Shown here: piece by piece, positions 25,016 through 32,577 of the stretch
How the letters are laid out: each line of letters begins with the position of its first letter
How positions within the stretch are numbered: the first letter of the stretch is position 1
Assembly: GCA_018434075.1 (NCBI GenBank)
Contig: JAHDQA010000070.1
Coordinates: 1 to 57,853 of the forward strand
Origin: Tissierellaceae bacterium
Lineage (GTDB): Bacteria; Bacillota; Clostridia; Tissierellales; Tissierellaceae
Direction of reading: 5' to 3'
Length of the DNA stretch: 57,853 bases
Made by a program: the position numbers and the translations under genes
Notes under the pieces: model-generated
Database searches by the model: none
Seen by the model: only the letters and a program-made list of their open reading frames with translations
What the model was told of the DNA's origin: nothing

Positions 25016-26215
25016 TTAAGCCTTCTGCTGAAGAACTTTGATGGCTTCAGGTAAGATAAGCTTTCCATCTACACGCTGGCTCGCAAGGAAACCAACCTGC
25101 CCTGTGGTTGCAAAAAGCTCGTTTAAACGTTTGAAAGAACGTCCCTGTCTATCGGCAATCCAATAATATCCGAAATCACCGAAGGCAATAGTTTTAGCTC
25201 CAGCTTCAATAATAGGAGCATAAGCAGAAGTGTAAACCGGACGATTCAGCAACGTATCTGGAGTACCTGCTGTTAAAGAAGGCTGCCACAGATATTGACC
25301 TTGACCGTCTTTCAGTTTACGGATTGCTTTTACTGTTGCATCATTCATCAGGAATACCGCGTTCTTTCTGTAAGGAGCCTTCAGAGAATAAACAAGATCG
25401 ATAATCTCATCTGCAGTAATAGCAGTTGCAGACCCGGCTGTCACTCCAAGCTGTGCACCACCAGTAGCGTTGAAAATACCAGTAGGTTTTCCATCTGCAT
25501 CTCCAACTAGGAATGCTTCTTCTTCCTTAGCACCGATTCTACGGGCAAATTCAGTGGAGATATAATTCTCCAGATCAAATACACTGTCATTGAGAAGTTC
25601 ATCAGAAACTTTAATCATTGTACCCAGCTTATAGGCACCGATAGATGTCTGGCCAAATACAGAATCGCTCTCATCAAACTCCTCACCTTCATCAAGCCAA
25701 GCCGCTGTACCCTTTGTCACAACAACAGGAATTTTGCGGTCACCGCTTGAAGTCTGAATAATTTTTGCCAGTTTACGGAATACATTCTCTTCCTCAAGGG
25801 TTTGAACCAAGGTACGCTCAAATTCATCAGGAACAAGATATCCTCCCTCTGAATCAGTGCCTACAGACAAAGCATTTAGCACATCATGACGAGGATTTTT
25901 GCTACGCATTACGTTCCAGAATGCCTTTCTGTACTCATCACTGGCTCTTCCGGTCTTTGTATCCATCCCCGGAATAGCTGGCTTTTCGGTAAGAGGTGTG
26001 TTTACAGGCTTATTAAGCTCTGCTTCAAGAGCTTCTTGGCGCTCCAGTCTTGCGATTTCCTTACCCAGATTAATAATGTCTGCTTCCATTTTGTCGTAGG
26101 TTGCGGCATCCTCTGCGGACACAAGTCCATCACTACCACGCTTTGAATCAAGAAATGCCTTTGCTGCTTCCCATGCTTTTGCGCGCTTTTCACGCAGTTC
26201 AAGAATTTTACTCAT
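25016..26215 (-). CDS. major capsid protein, HK97 fold
   Basis: The 399-residue protein has the HK97-type capsid layout. Residues 1-95 are a charged coiled-coil delta domain (KAFLDSKRGSDGLVSAEDAA), normally removed by the phage protease. The shell domain follows, with GGYLVPDEFERTLVQTLEEE, KVSDELLNDSVFDLENYI and a C-terminal DGKLILPEAIKVLQ. The ATG with AGGAGG eight bases ahead is favoured (MSKILELREKR). The adjacent ClpP-like protease gene supports cleavage of the delta domain. Confidence 0.94.
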   Translation of the reverse strand: MSKILELREKRAKAWEAAKAFLDSKRGSDGLVSAEDAATYDKMEADIINLGKEIARLERQEALEAELNKPVNTPLTEKPAIPGMDTKTGRASDEYRKAFWNVMRSKNPRHDVLNALSVGTDSEGGYLVPDEFERTLVQTLEEENVFRKLAKIIQTSSGDRKIPVVVTKGTAAWLDEGEEFDESDSVFGQTSIGAYKLGTMIKVSDELLNDSVFDLENYISTEFARRIGAKEEEAFLVGDADGKPTGIFNATGGAQLGVTAGSATAITADEIIDLVYSLKAPYRKNAVFLMNDATVKAIRKLKDGQGQYLWQPSLTAGTPDTLLNRPVYTSAYAPIIEAGAKTIAFGDFGYYWIADRQGRSFKRLNELFATTGQVGFLASQRVDGKLILPEAIKVLQQKA

Positions 26216-26227
26216 TTTCATTTCCTC

Positions 26228-26908
26228 CTAATATTTCAATAAATTAAGCCGCTCATAGAGCGACTTGGCTGACTGTTTTACAACTGGTTTTTGAAGCTTA
26301 TTCATTAGTGAATTGGTCACTGCTCTTCTGCTGAAGACAAAGCTATCTTGTAGTGCACTCTCTCCTGGTTTGAACATAATGTCATCTGCAAAACCAAGCT
26401 CGACTGCCTTATTGGCATTTAGCCAAGTTTCAGCATCCATCAGGTGAGATAACCTTGTTCTAGACAAACCGGTTTTAAGTTCATAAGCGTTGATGATACT
26501 TTCCTTAACTTCATCCAGCATCTGCATTGCCTTTTGCATCTCCTCGCTATCGCCAATGGCTATGGTGAAAGGATTATGGATCATCATCAGTGATGTTGGA
26601 GACATTAAAACTTCTGTACCTGCCATGGCAATGACCGAGGCGGCTGATGCTGCGATGCCATCAATCTTTATGGTGACATTTCCTTTATAATCCATCAGCA
26701 TGTTGTAAATCTGTGATGCTGCGATACAATCACCACCAGGTGAATTAATCCAAACTACTATGTCACCCTCGCCACTCATTAGCTCTGCTTTAAAAGCAGC
26801 AGGGGTAATATCATCATCAAACCAACTCTCCTCAGCAATTGCACCGTTTAGATAGAGGGTTCGTGACTGTGTATCTTCATCACGCACCCAATTCCAAAAT
26901 TTCTTCAT
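26228..26908 (-). CDS. ClpP-like head maturation protease
   Basis: The 226-residue protein matches the ClpP-related phage prohead protease family. INSPGGDCIAAS is the oxyanion region, GIAASAASVIAMAG carries the likely nucleophile serine 88, and LMMIHNPF gives the histidine 111. It cleaves the capsid scaffold domain during head maturation. The gene lies between portal and capsid and overlaps the portal stop by four bases. Confidence 0.92.
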   Translation of the reverse strand: MKKFWNWVRDEDTQSRTLYLNGAIAEESWFDDDITPAAFKAELMSGEGDIVVWINSPGGDCIAASQIYNMLMDYKGNVTIKIDGIAASAASVIAMAGTEVLMSPTSLMMIHNPFTIAIGDSEEMQKAMQMLDEVKESIINAYELKTGLSRTRLSHLMDAETWLNANKAVELGFADDIMFKPGESALQDSFVFSRRAVTNSLMNKLQKPVVKQSAKSLYERLNLLKY

Positions 26909-28161
26909 TCATTTTTTCCCTCCATTCCTTCTTTATTTGCGAATATGCCTGCGTCCGCAAGCTTGGTCATATTGCCATTGATCAGATATAAGTCCCCGCC
27001 AAGCTCAGGTGGAATTCGGTCAAGGTTTTCAAGCTCCCTAATATCATTGGCACTCATCCAACCATTCTGTCTCGCGGTTGCATAACCGTTCATTCGAGAG
27101 ACATAATCACCTCGAAGCAGTCCATCCACATTAAACTTGGCAAAATAGAGTTTCTTTTCATCTGGTCTTAAAAGCGCTCGGCTGATGGCCTGCTCCCAAC
27201 GAATCACCCAAGGGTCCAATGTGTATTTCACAAACTCCAGTGACTGTTGCTCAATATTAGAAAAGCTCGATTTTTCCAAGTCCCCAACCATATGTGGAGG
27301 TACGCGGAAAATCCGAGCGATTTCATTAATTTGAAACTTTCTTGTCTCTAAAAACTGAGCTTGTTCTGGTGAGATACCAATAGGCTGATACTTCATCCCT
27401 TCCTCAAGCACTGCCACACGATGGGAGTTGCTGCTTCCTTGATAGGCCGCATTCCAGCTATCTCGCACTTTTTGTGGGTCTTTAATCGTTCCAGGATGCT
27501 CAAGTACACCTCCCGGAGCTGCTCCATTTGCAAAAAACTTAGCTCCATATTCCTCACAGGCAATCGCCATACCAATGGCATTCTTGGCCATTGCAATCGG
27601 AGAATACCCTACTAGTCCATCAAATCCTAAGCCAGGAATATGAAGCACATCGCTTGACCTTAGTGTGACCGTCATTCCATTCATCGTAGGTGCTTCATCG
27701 GAATATCTAGTATAGGTATAATAAAGAGCACCACTGGAATCGCGGTCCACCGACATTCGATTTGGCATTAACGGATACAGTGCTATGACTTCACCTTTTC
27801 CATTTCGAATAATCTGTGCATAGGCATTGCCCCATAATAAAAGATGAGTCATCAGCGTCTCGCGGAAAACGAAGGAACTCATCTCTGGGTTAGGTTCATC
27901 ATGTAATAAAAAATACAGCGGATGTGAAAGTGCTTTTTCCTTACCGCCGCTTGCAGTGTATTTATATAGGTGAAGTGGAAGCCCAGCCACAGCCTCCGCC
28001 AGTATTCTTACGCAAGAATAAACCGCAGTCATTTGCATTGCTGTATGCTCGTTTACAGGCTTACCGCTTGTTGTTCCACCAAAAAAGAAGCTATAATTGC
28101 TTCCTGTGGTTCGATCCTTCGGTTTATCACGCGCTTTGAAAATATTAGAAAATAATCCCAT
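26905..28161 (-). CDS. portal protein, HK97 family
   Basis: The 418-residue product is an HK97-type portal: MGLFSNIFKARDK at the start, TAMQMTAVYSCVRILAEAVAGL, LSHPLYFLLHDEPNPEMSSF and the stem-region motif FSNIEQQSLEFVKYTLDPWV. It forms the dodecameric ring through which DNA is packaged and ejected. The ATG at 28161 gives the normal family start. Confidence 0.94.
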   Translation of the reverse strand: MGLFSNIFKARDKPKDRTTGSNYSFFFGGTTSGKPVNEHTAMQMTAVYSCVRILAEAVAGLPLHLYKYTASGGKEKALSHPLYFLLHDEPNPEMSSFVFRETLMTHLLLWGNAYAQIIRNGKGEVIALYPLMPNRMSVDRDSSGALYYTYTRYSDEAPTMNGMTVTLRSSDVLHIPGLGFDGLVGYSPIAMAKNAIGMAIACEEYGAKFFANGAAPGGVLEHPGTIKDPQKVRDSWNAAYQGSSNSHRVAVLEEGMKYQPIGISPEQAQFLETRKFQINEIARIFRVPPHMVGDLEKSSFSNIEQQSLEFVKYTLDPWVIRWEQAISRALLRPDEKKLYFAKFNVDGLLRGDYVSRMNGYATARQNGWMSANDIRELENLDRIPPELGGDLYLINGNMTKLADAGIFANKEGMEGKNE

Positions 28162-28179
28162 ATGCATCACTCTCCTTCA

Positions 28180-29787
28180 CTACAAAATAAGAAGCCCTCG
28201 ACCGTCATAAACAGAGTTACCTGTTCCACCTTTACGGATTGCTCGGTCAAGAGCCATGATGGTAGCGACAGCTCCATCTATTCTTTCAGTTGATTTTTCT
28301 TTATCCGGCTTAATGTTTCCAGCAGGATCAGTACGAATAAAGATGTTATCCATCATCCATCGGAGCACCGGATGGCCACCATGCGCCAGTTTCTCCTCCA
28401 AGGTAAGCTTCATAAGCTCCTTCGTTGGCGGACTCATATCTTTAAATCCTTGTCCGAAGGGAACAACCGTAAATCCGAGGTTCTCAAGGTTCTGCGTCAT
28501 CTGCACAGCTCCCCACCGGTCAAAGGCAATTTCTCGAATGTTATACTTTAAGCCCAGCTCTTCGATAAAGTTTTCGATGTATCCATAATGCACCACGTTT
28601 CCTTCAGTGGTGTGTAAGAGCCCCTGCTTCTCCCAAACATCATAAGGAACATGATCACGCTTTACCCTTTGGTCCAGATTATCTTCCGGTATCCAGAAGT
28701 AGGGAAGGACGATGTATTTATCTCCTTCATACTCAGGCGGGAAGATAAGTACGAACGCTGTAATATCTGTAGTAGATGATAAGTCCAAACCACCGTAGCA
28801 TTCTCTTCCTACAAGGTTTTCTGGATTTACAGCAAATGAACATTTATCCCACTTCTCCATAGGCATCCAGCGCACTGACTGTTTTACCCATTGATTCAAA
28901 CGAAGCTGCCTGAATAGGTTCTCTTCAGCTGGGTTTTGCTTTGCGCTTTCACAAGCAATCTGTATCTTTTCAATGTCCACTGTAATACCCAGAGAGGGGT
29001 TGGCTTTCGCCCACACCTTTGGATCTGTCCAGTCATCATCTTCGTCAGCACCGTAAATGACAGGATAGAATGTAGGGTCAACCTTTCGCCCTTCCAGAAT
29101 ATCTTTAGCCTTTTGATGCACCTCGTAGCAAATGGAATGGGTATCATTCCCAGCAGTTGTGATTAAGAAATACAGTGGTTGTTTTCTGGCATCACCGGAA
29201 CCATGAGTCATGACATCGAATAGTTGGCGGTTAGGCTGAGCATGAAGTTCATCGAAAACTACGCCATGAACATTTAAGCCATGCTTAGTATAAGCTTCTG
29301 CAGACAAAACCTGATAAAAGCTACCAAGGGGTTTATAAACAAGTCGTTTTTGCGATAGTACCGGTTTAATTCTCGCTTTCAGAGCTGGACATTGTTCTAC
29401 CATATCCACTGCTACATCAAAAACAATGGAAGCTTGCTGTCTGTCAGATGCACATCCGTATACTTCACCGCCATGCTCAAAATCACCACAGGTAAGCAGT
29501 AACGCAACCGCTGCTGCAAGCTCAGATTTCCCTTGCTTTTTAGCGATTTCGATATATGCAGTATTAAATTGACGGTAACCATTAGGCTTTATAATCCCAA
29601 ATACATCGCGGATAATCTGTTCCTGCCAGTCTATCAGTTCAAATGGCTGCCCATACCATTCTCCCTTGGTATGCTTTAAGCAATTAATAAAAGACACCGC
29701 AATGTCTGCAGCGTCCTTATCATATACCGAACCATCCGCCTTAAAGATGGTCGGCTTATATTTTTTTAGTTTACGTATGGCCGCCAC
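28180..29787 (-). CDS. terL: terminase large subunit
   Basis: The 535-residue protein is the packaging motor and nuclease. The ATPase region shows EIAKKQGKSELAAAVAL (Walker A) and VHGVVFDELHAQPN (Walker B with catalytic glutamate). The C-terminal nuclease region contains GLDLSSTTDITAFVL and DRWGAVQMTQNLE. It resembles the Terminase_1 family (HK97-like). Unusually, the small subunit gene is not adjacent but lies over 7 kb upstream. A terminator stands directly before this gene, so it is likely transcribed from its own late promoter or by read-through. Confidence 0.95.
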   Translation of the reverse strand: MAAIRKLKKYKPTIFKADGSVYDKDAADIAVSFINCLKHTKGEWYGQPFELIDWQEQIIRDVFGIIKPNGYRQFNTAYIEIAKKQGKSELAAAVALLLTCGDFEHGGEVYGCASDRQQASIVFDVAVDMVEQCPALKARIKPVLSQKRLVYKPLGSFYQVLSAEAYTKHGLNVHGVVFDELHAQPNRQLFDVMTHGSGDARKQPLYFLITTAGNDTHSICYEVHQKAKDILEGRKVDPTFYPVIYGADEDDDWTDPKVWAKANPSLGITVDIEKIQIACESAKQNPAEENLFRQLRLNQWVKQSVRWMPMEKWDKCSFAVNPENLVGRECYGGLDLSSTTDITAFVLIFPPEYEGDKYIVLPYFWIPEDNLDQRVKRDHVPYDVWEKQGLLHTTEGNVVHYGYIENFIEELGLKYNIREIAFDRWGAVQMTQNLENLGFTVVPFGQGFKDMSPPTKELMKLTLEEKLAHGGHPVLRWMMDNIFIRTDPAGNIKPDKEKSTERIDGAVATIMALDRAIRKGGTGNSVYDGRGLLIL

Positions 29788-29801
29788 CTCCTTATGGGTA
29801 C

Positions 29802-29828
29802 GAAAAAAGGAACCCCGCAGAGTTCCTT
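29802..29828 (-). terminator. terminator upstream of the structural operon
   Basis: AAGGAAC and GTTCCTT form a 7-bp perfect stem with a GC-rich loop, followed on the minus strand by TTTTTT. It separates the DUF5049/methylase block from the large terminase gene and could be a control point for late transcription (antitermination). That role is inference. Confidence 0.8.
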
Positions 29829-29843
29829 CAAAATTTGTTTAGG

Positions 29844-30029
29844 TTATTCTGTTTTCGCTTCCCCTGTCAGAATGAAATGGACATATTCTCCTTTGTTCTT
29901 TTCAAGGTAATCTACTAGCTCCGTATAACCTGTTCTTAAAGCAATACTTGTCACAACCGGAAGATCAAACATATTCGTTTCACCTGATTCTCGAATGGCA
30001 AGAATCTGATTTTTAATGATCTGATTCAT
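29844..30029 (-). CDS. DUF5049 family protein
   Basis: The 61-residue product matches the DUF5049 family common in clostridial phages: QIIKNQILAIRESGETNMFD, with a following VTSIALRTGYTELVDYLEKN that looks like a small helical fold. Function unknown. It overlaps the GGCT gene by four bases and is co-translated with it. Confidence 0.7.
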   Translation of the reverse strand: MNQIIKNQILAIRESGETNMFDLPVVTSIALRTGYTELVDYLEKNKGEYVHFILTGEAKTE

Positions 30030-30475
30030 TCATCGTCCTCCTCAAAAGAATCCGCTACAGCCTTACGCAAAATTTCCACATCAAAGCCTGCACTTTTGTA
30101 ACCGTCTAAAATGGTGCTGTAATAGTAACAGCTTGGCTGGCCTAAAGGTCTGCCTTCGTTCATGATGTATACCATAGCCTGCACAGTTTTACCATTCAAT
30201 CTCACTTTAATGGTTTCTTTACGGTATAAAAATGGCCATCCTTCATAGCGATCAAGAGCCGCTTCGTCTGCCGGTGTGATTTCCCATGCTAACACAGGAA
30301 CGCTCTCACCTTTGAAAGGCTCAATGGTTGCCACTGCTCCCGCGTGTGCGCCTCTAAAAAGCAATCGATAGCCATTTATTTTACTATTCCCAACTACCTT
30401 TGCTGTGGGGCACCTGTTTGCCATTTGCTCCAGATTAAGATTGGAGCCATAGGCGAGGTATAGTTTGTTACGCAT
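30026..30475 (-). CDS. gamma-glutamylcyclotransferase-like (GGCT/AIG2) protein
   Basis: The 149-residue protein has the GGCT/AIG2 fold: LYLAYGSNLNLEQMANRCPT is the substrate-binding loop, and PADEAALDRYEGWPFLYRKE carries the region with the catalytic glutamate. Family members open or form cyclic products from gamma-glutamyl peptides. In a phage this is likely linked to the amidoligase gene 37 bases upstream, as a matched pair for building and trimming an amide-linked tag. The substrate is unknown. An intact YGSN and downstream glutamate argue for activity. Confidence 0.85.
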   Translation of the reverse strand: MRNKLYLAYGSNLNLEQMANRCPTAKVVGNSKINGYRLLFRGAHAGAVATIEPFKGESVPVLAWEITPADEAALDRYEGWPFLYRKETIKVRLNGKTVQAMVYIMNEGRPLGQPSCYYYSTILDGYKSAGFDVEILRKAVADSFEEDDE

Positions 30476-30512
30476 TGTTTTCCTCCTTCCTAGCTTAGGG
30501 ACTTAGGGCAGC

Positions 30513-31412
30513 TCAGGCCGCCCGAAACCGCCATGCGGCTGAACCCGAAAGTGCTGCGGTTAAATGTTCTCTGCAGTTTGCAAATTCGTCGCCAATGAAA
30601 CCAATACGATTTAGGTAAGTCCTCATAGCGAATTTCTCGTTCTCCACTTGAGGTTTCTTTGCAGATGCACATTTTTGTGTTAAGGCCTGGTGATTAATGG
30701 CGAGTGCTAGTACAATGTAGCTTCTTATTTTTCCTGCATGGAGCTCACTATTAAAGCCTCTTAGCTCAACCGTATGATTGCCGGTAAAAAAGCTATGGAG
30801 GTTTAGGAAATGGTATCGGCTTCTGTGATAATGTGTGCCCCTGCTTTCGCTGTAGCCTTCGTACCAAATATCCTCAATCTGTCTCATGGTTGTAGGCTTT
30901 TTACGGTTTAGCTTTTCCACCAAAATGCTGTCCATCTTTTTACAGTAATTCATTCTCTGTGGTGCAATCTGAAGGGCTTTGTAAAAAAGATCGTTTTTAC
31001 TTGCGATGATGTTTACAAAGTTTCGGATGCTTCTCGGTGTATGATCCGCACCGTCTAGGTGAATGTGAATACCGCAAGATGTATTTGTAAAGGCTCCGGC
31101 TTTGCGAAGTCTTCTTACCAGCTCCTGCAATGTTTCGATATCCTCTCGGTAGGTAAGGATGGGGCTAACCAGCTCAACGCTGTACTCTCTGCCTGCAGCT
31201 ACTTTTCTTCCGCCCTCTTTTTTCTGGTAGTTGATGCTCCCATCGTACATAAACTTCCAAACTCTACCATCTAGGGTTTTTACCTTTTTCGTGTCGTAGT
31301 AAGAACCACCTTCGCTGTAAGTGCCTTGCAAGAACTCTGCTGCAACCTTAGCTGCTCTTTCTCTTGTAATCCCTGTAAATTCAATCTCGATTCCGAATTT
31401 TGCGCTTAACAT
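30513..31412 (-). CDS. amidoligase (glutamine synthetase/COOH-NH2 ligase superfamily)
   Basis: The 299-residue protein matches the phage amidoligase family: KFGIEIEFTGITRERAAKVA supplies the metal-binding glutamates, followed by EYSVELVSPILTY and CGIHIHLDGADHTP. These enzymes join a carboxylate to an amine using ATP. Residues about 250-299 (ENEKFAMRTYLNRIGFIGDE) are an added C-terminal segment also seen in the virulence-like protein encoded 400 bases upstream. It has its own ribosome-binding site (AAAGGAGCGAG) and a conserved 30-bp repeat upstream. The target could be a phage or host peptide. Confidence 0.85.
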   Translation of the reverse strand: MLSAKFGIEIEFTGITRERAAKVAAEFLQGTYSEGGSYYDTKKVKTLDGRVWKFMYDGSINYQKKEGGRKVAAGREYSVELVSPILTYREDIETLQELVRRLRKAGAFTNTSCGIHIHLDGADHTPRSIRNFVNIIASKNDLFYKALQIAPQRMNYCKKMDSILVEKLNRKKPTTMRQIEDIWYEGYSESRGTHYHRSRYHFLNLHSFFTGNHTVELRGFNSELHAGKIRSYIVLALAINHQALTQKCASAKKPQVENEKFAMRTYLNRIGFIGDEFANCREHLTAALSGSAAWRFRAA

Positions 31413-31444
31413 CGTATCTCGCTCCTTTTAAAGTGTGTTTGTCC

Positions 31445-31474
31445 TTTCGGCATGTACATATATCACTCTAAAAG
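31445..31474 (-). repeat. 30-bp upstream repeat, copy at the amidoligase gene
   Basis: On the minus strand the core reads CTTTTAGAGTGATATATGTA and the copy at 32497-32526 differs at only two of thirty positions. It ends about 33 bases before the amidoligase start. It may be a phage-specific promoter or protein-binding site. The remaining bases to 31560 show nothing further. Confidence 0.55.
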
Positions 31475-31560
31475 GCTTATATAGCAAGACAAATTTGCGA
31501 TAAATTTAAATATAATCTACACAAATTTTCTGTTACTTTTCATGTCATAATCTGTATATA

Positions 31561-31788
31561 TTATTCTTCGATTTTCTTACACAAGTCTTCACCAAAAGCC
31601 ACACCAAGGGAACTACCAGAATCCCAACTGACGTGAATAGTTCCCATATCATCAACACTAGTAACCGTACCTTTATCACCAGGTTGAAGTTTGGTATATG
31701 GGTCGTTCATTTTGAGTAGCATGACTCTTGTTCCTGGGGTGTAATAGTTTCTAAGTTGATTTAGCATTTCTGGGTGAATGATATTCAT
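31561..31788 (-). CDS. DUF4314 family protein
   Basis: The 75-residue product matches DUF4314, small beta-barrel-like proteins common in clostridial mobile elements: YTPGTRVMLLKMNDPYTKLQ and GDKGTVTSVDDMGTIHVSWD. The sequence suggests an SH3-like or KOW-like barrel. Function unknown. It overlaps the virulence-like gene by four bases. Confidence 0.75.
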   Translation of the reverse strand: MNIIHPEMLNQLRNYYTPGTRVMLLKMNDPYTKLQPGDKGTVTSVDDMGTIHVSWDSGSSLGVAFGEDLCKKIEE

Positions 31789-32477
31789 TGTTCACTCACC
31801 TCCTGCCTGACAGTTCCACTTTTGAAAGCAGAGCTACCTGACAACTTGGAGAGGAGAATCTTTCGTTCCGTCTTATATTCTGGTCCGATAAATCCAAGTC
31901 TTAGGAGGAAGCAACGGAACGCATATTTTTCATTGTCTACTGATTTCTCTGTCGAATTGACACGAGTCTGCTTCTTTGCTCTTTCGCAAAGTGCCGTTAC
32001 AAAGTGAGTATAAGCCTTAACCTCCTCTGCAGAGCACTCACCTTGAAACCAAGGGAAGCTGATTAATTCTTCAGTTACAATGATGGGAATGGATTCAATA
32101 TTAAGTGCTTTCTTTATCAGAGCCGCTTTGCTCTCTACCAATCCTTTTAGGTTCTCGAGTACGATGTCGGGAAAATCCGCCCGTGGCATTTGAATTATCA
32201 GATTGATAGGTTCTTCAGTTTCATTCGCTTCTGCTTTCGGAGTTGGTGTGTCAAATACTTCTGAAATTGCTTTGAAGTCGTGAATGCCCAAAAGGTGATC
32301 AACCAGTTCCTTATTATCTGGTCCACTTAGTGCTCCGTTTTTATCAATATTGTAGTCCGCCACCTCATATGCAAATGTAGGTGCTCCGAGATATTTTGCA
32401 GGGGCATTCAGTTTTTGGCTGATTGCGTTAACCAGTGCTTTTCTTTTTGGTCCTGTAACATTATAGTTAATCTGCAT
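31785..32477 (-). CDS. phage virulence-like protein with a C-terminal segment shared with the amidoligase
   Basis: The 230-residue protein resembles proteins annotated as virulence protein in clostridial phages and conjugative elements (MQINYNVTGPKRKALVNAIS and APTFAYEVADYNIDKNGALSG). No catalytic motif is recognised. Its last 50 residues (DNEKYAFRCFLLRLGFIGPE) align with those of the amidoligase, a shared module that may bind the same partner. The ATG at 32477 fits an AAAGGCGG ribosome-binding site. Confidence 0.65.
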   Translation of the reverse strand: MQINYNVTGPKRKALVNAISQKLNAPAKYLGAPTFAYEVADYNIDKNGALSGPDNKELVDHLLGIHDFKAISEVFDTPTPKAEANETEEPINLIIQMPRADFPDIVLENLKGLVESKAALIKKALNIESIPIIVTEELISFPWFQGECSAEEVKAYTHFVTALCERAKKQTRVNSTEKSVDNEKYAFRCFLLRLGFIGPEYKTERKILLSKLSGSSAFKSGTVRQEVSEQ

Positions 32478-32496
32478 TTTCATACCGCCTTTCTAT

Positions 32497-32526
32497 TTTC
32501 GGTACGTACATATATCACTCTAAAAG
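32497..32526 (-). repeat. 30-bp upstream repeat, copy at the virulence-like gene
   Basis: Second copy of the element at 31445-31474, in the same orientation and about 20 bases before the start codon. Being in front of two leftward genes that share a protein segment, it is more likely regulatory than random. Confidence 0.55.
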
Positions 32527-32577
32527 CTGTTAATATCAAGTCATTTAGAGCATCTTTCTGTAGAAAATACTGTTCCA

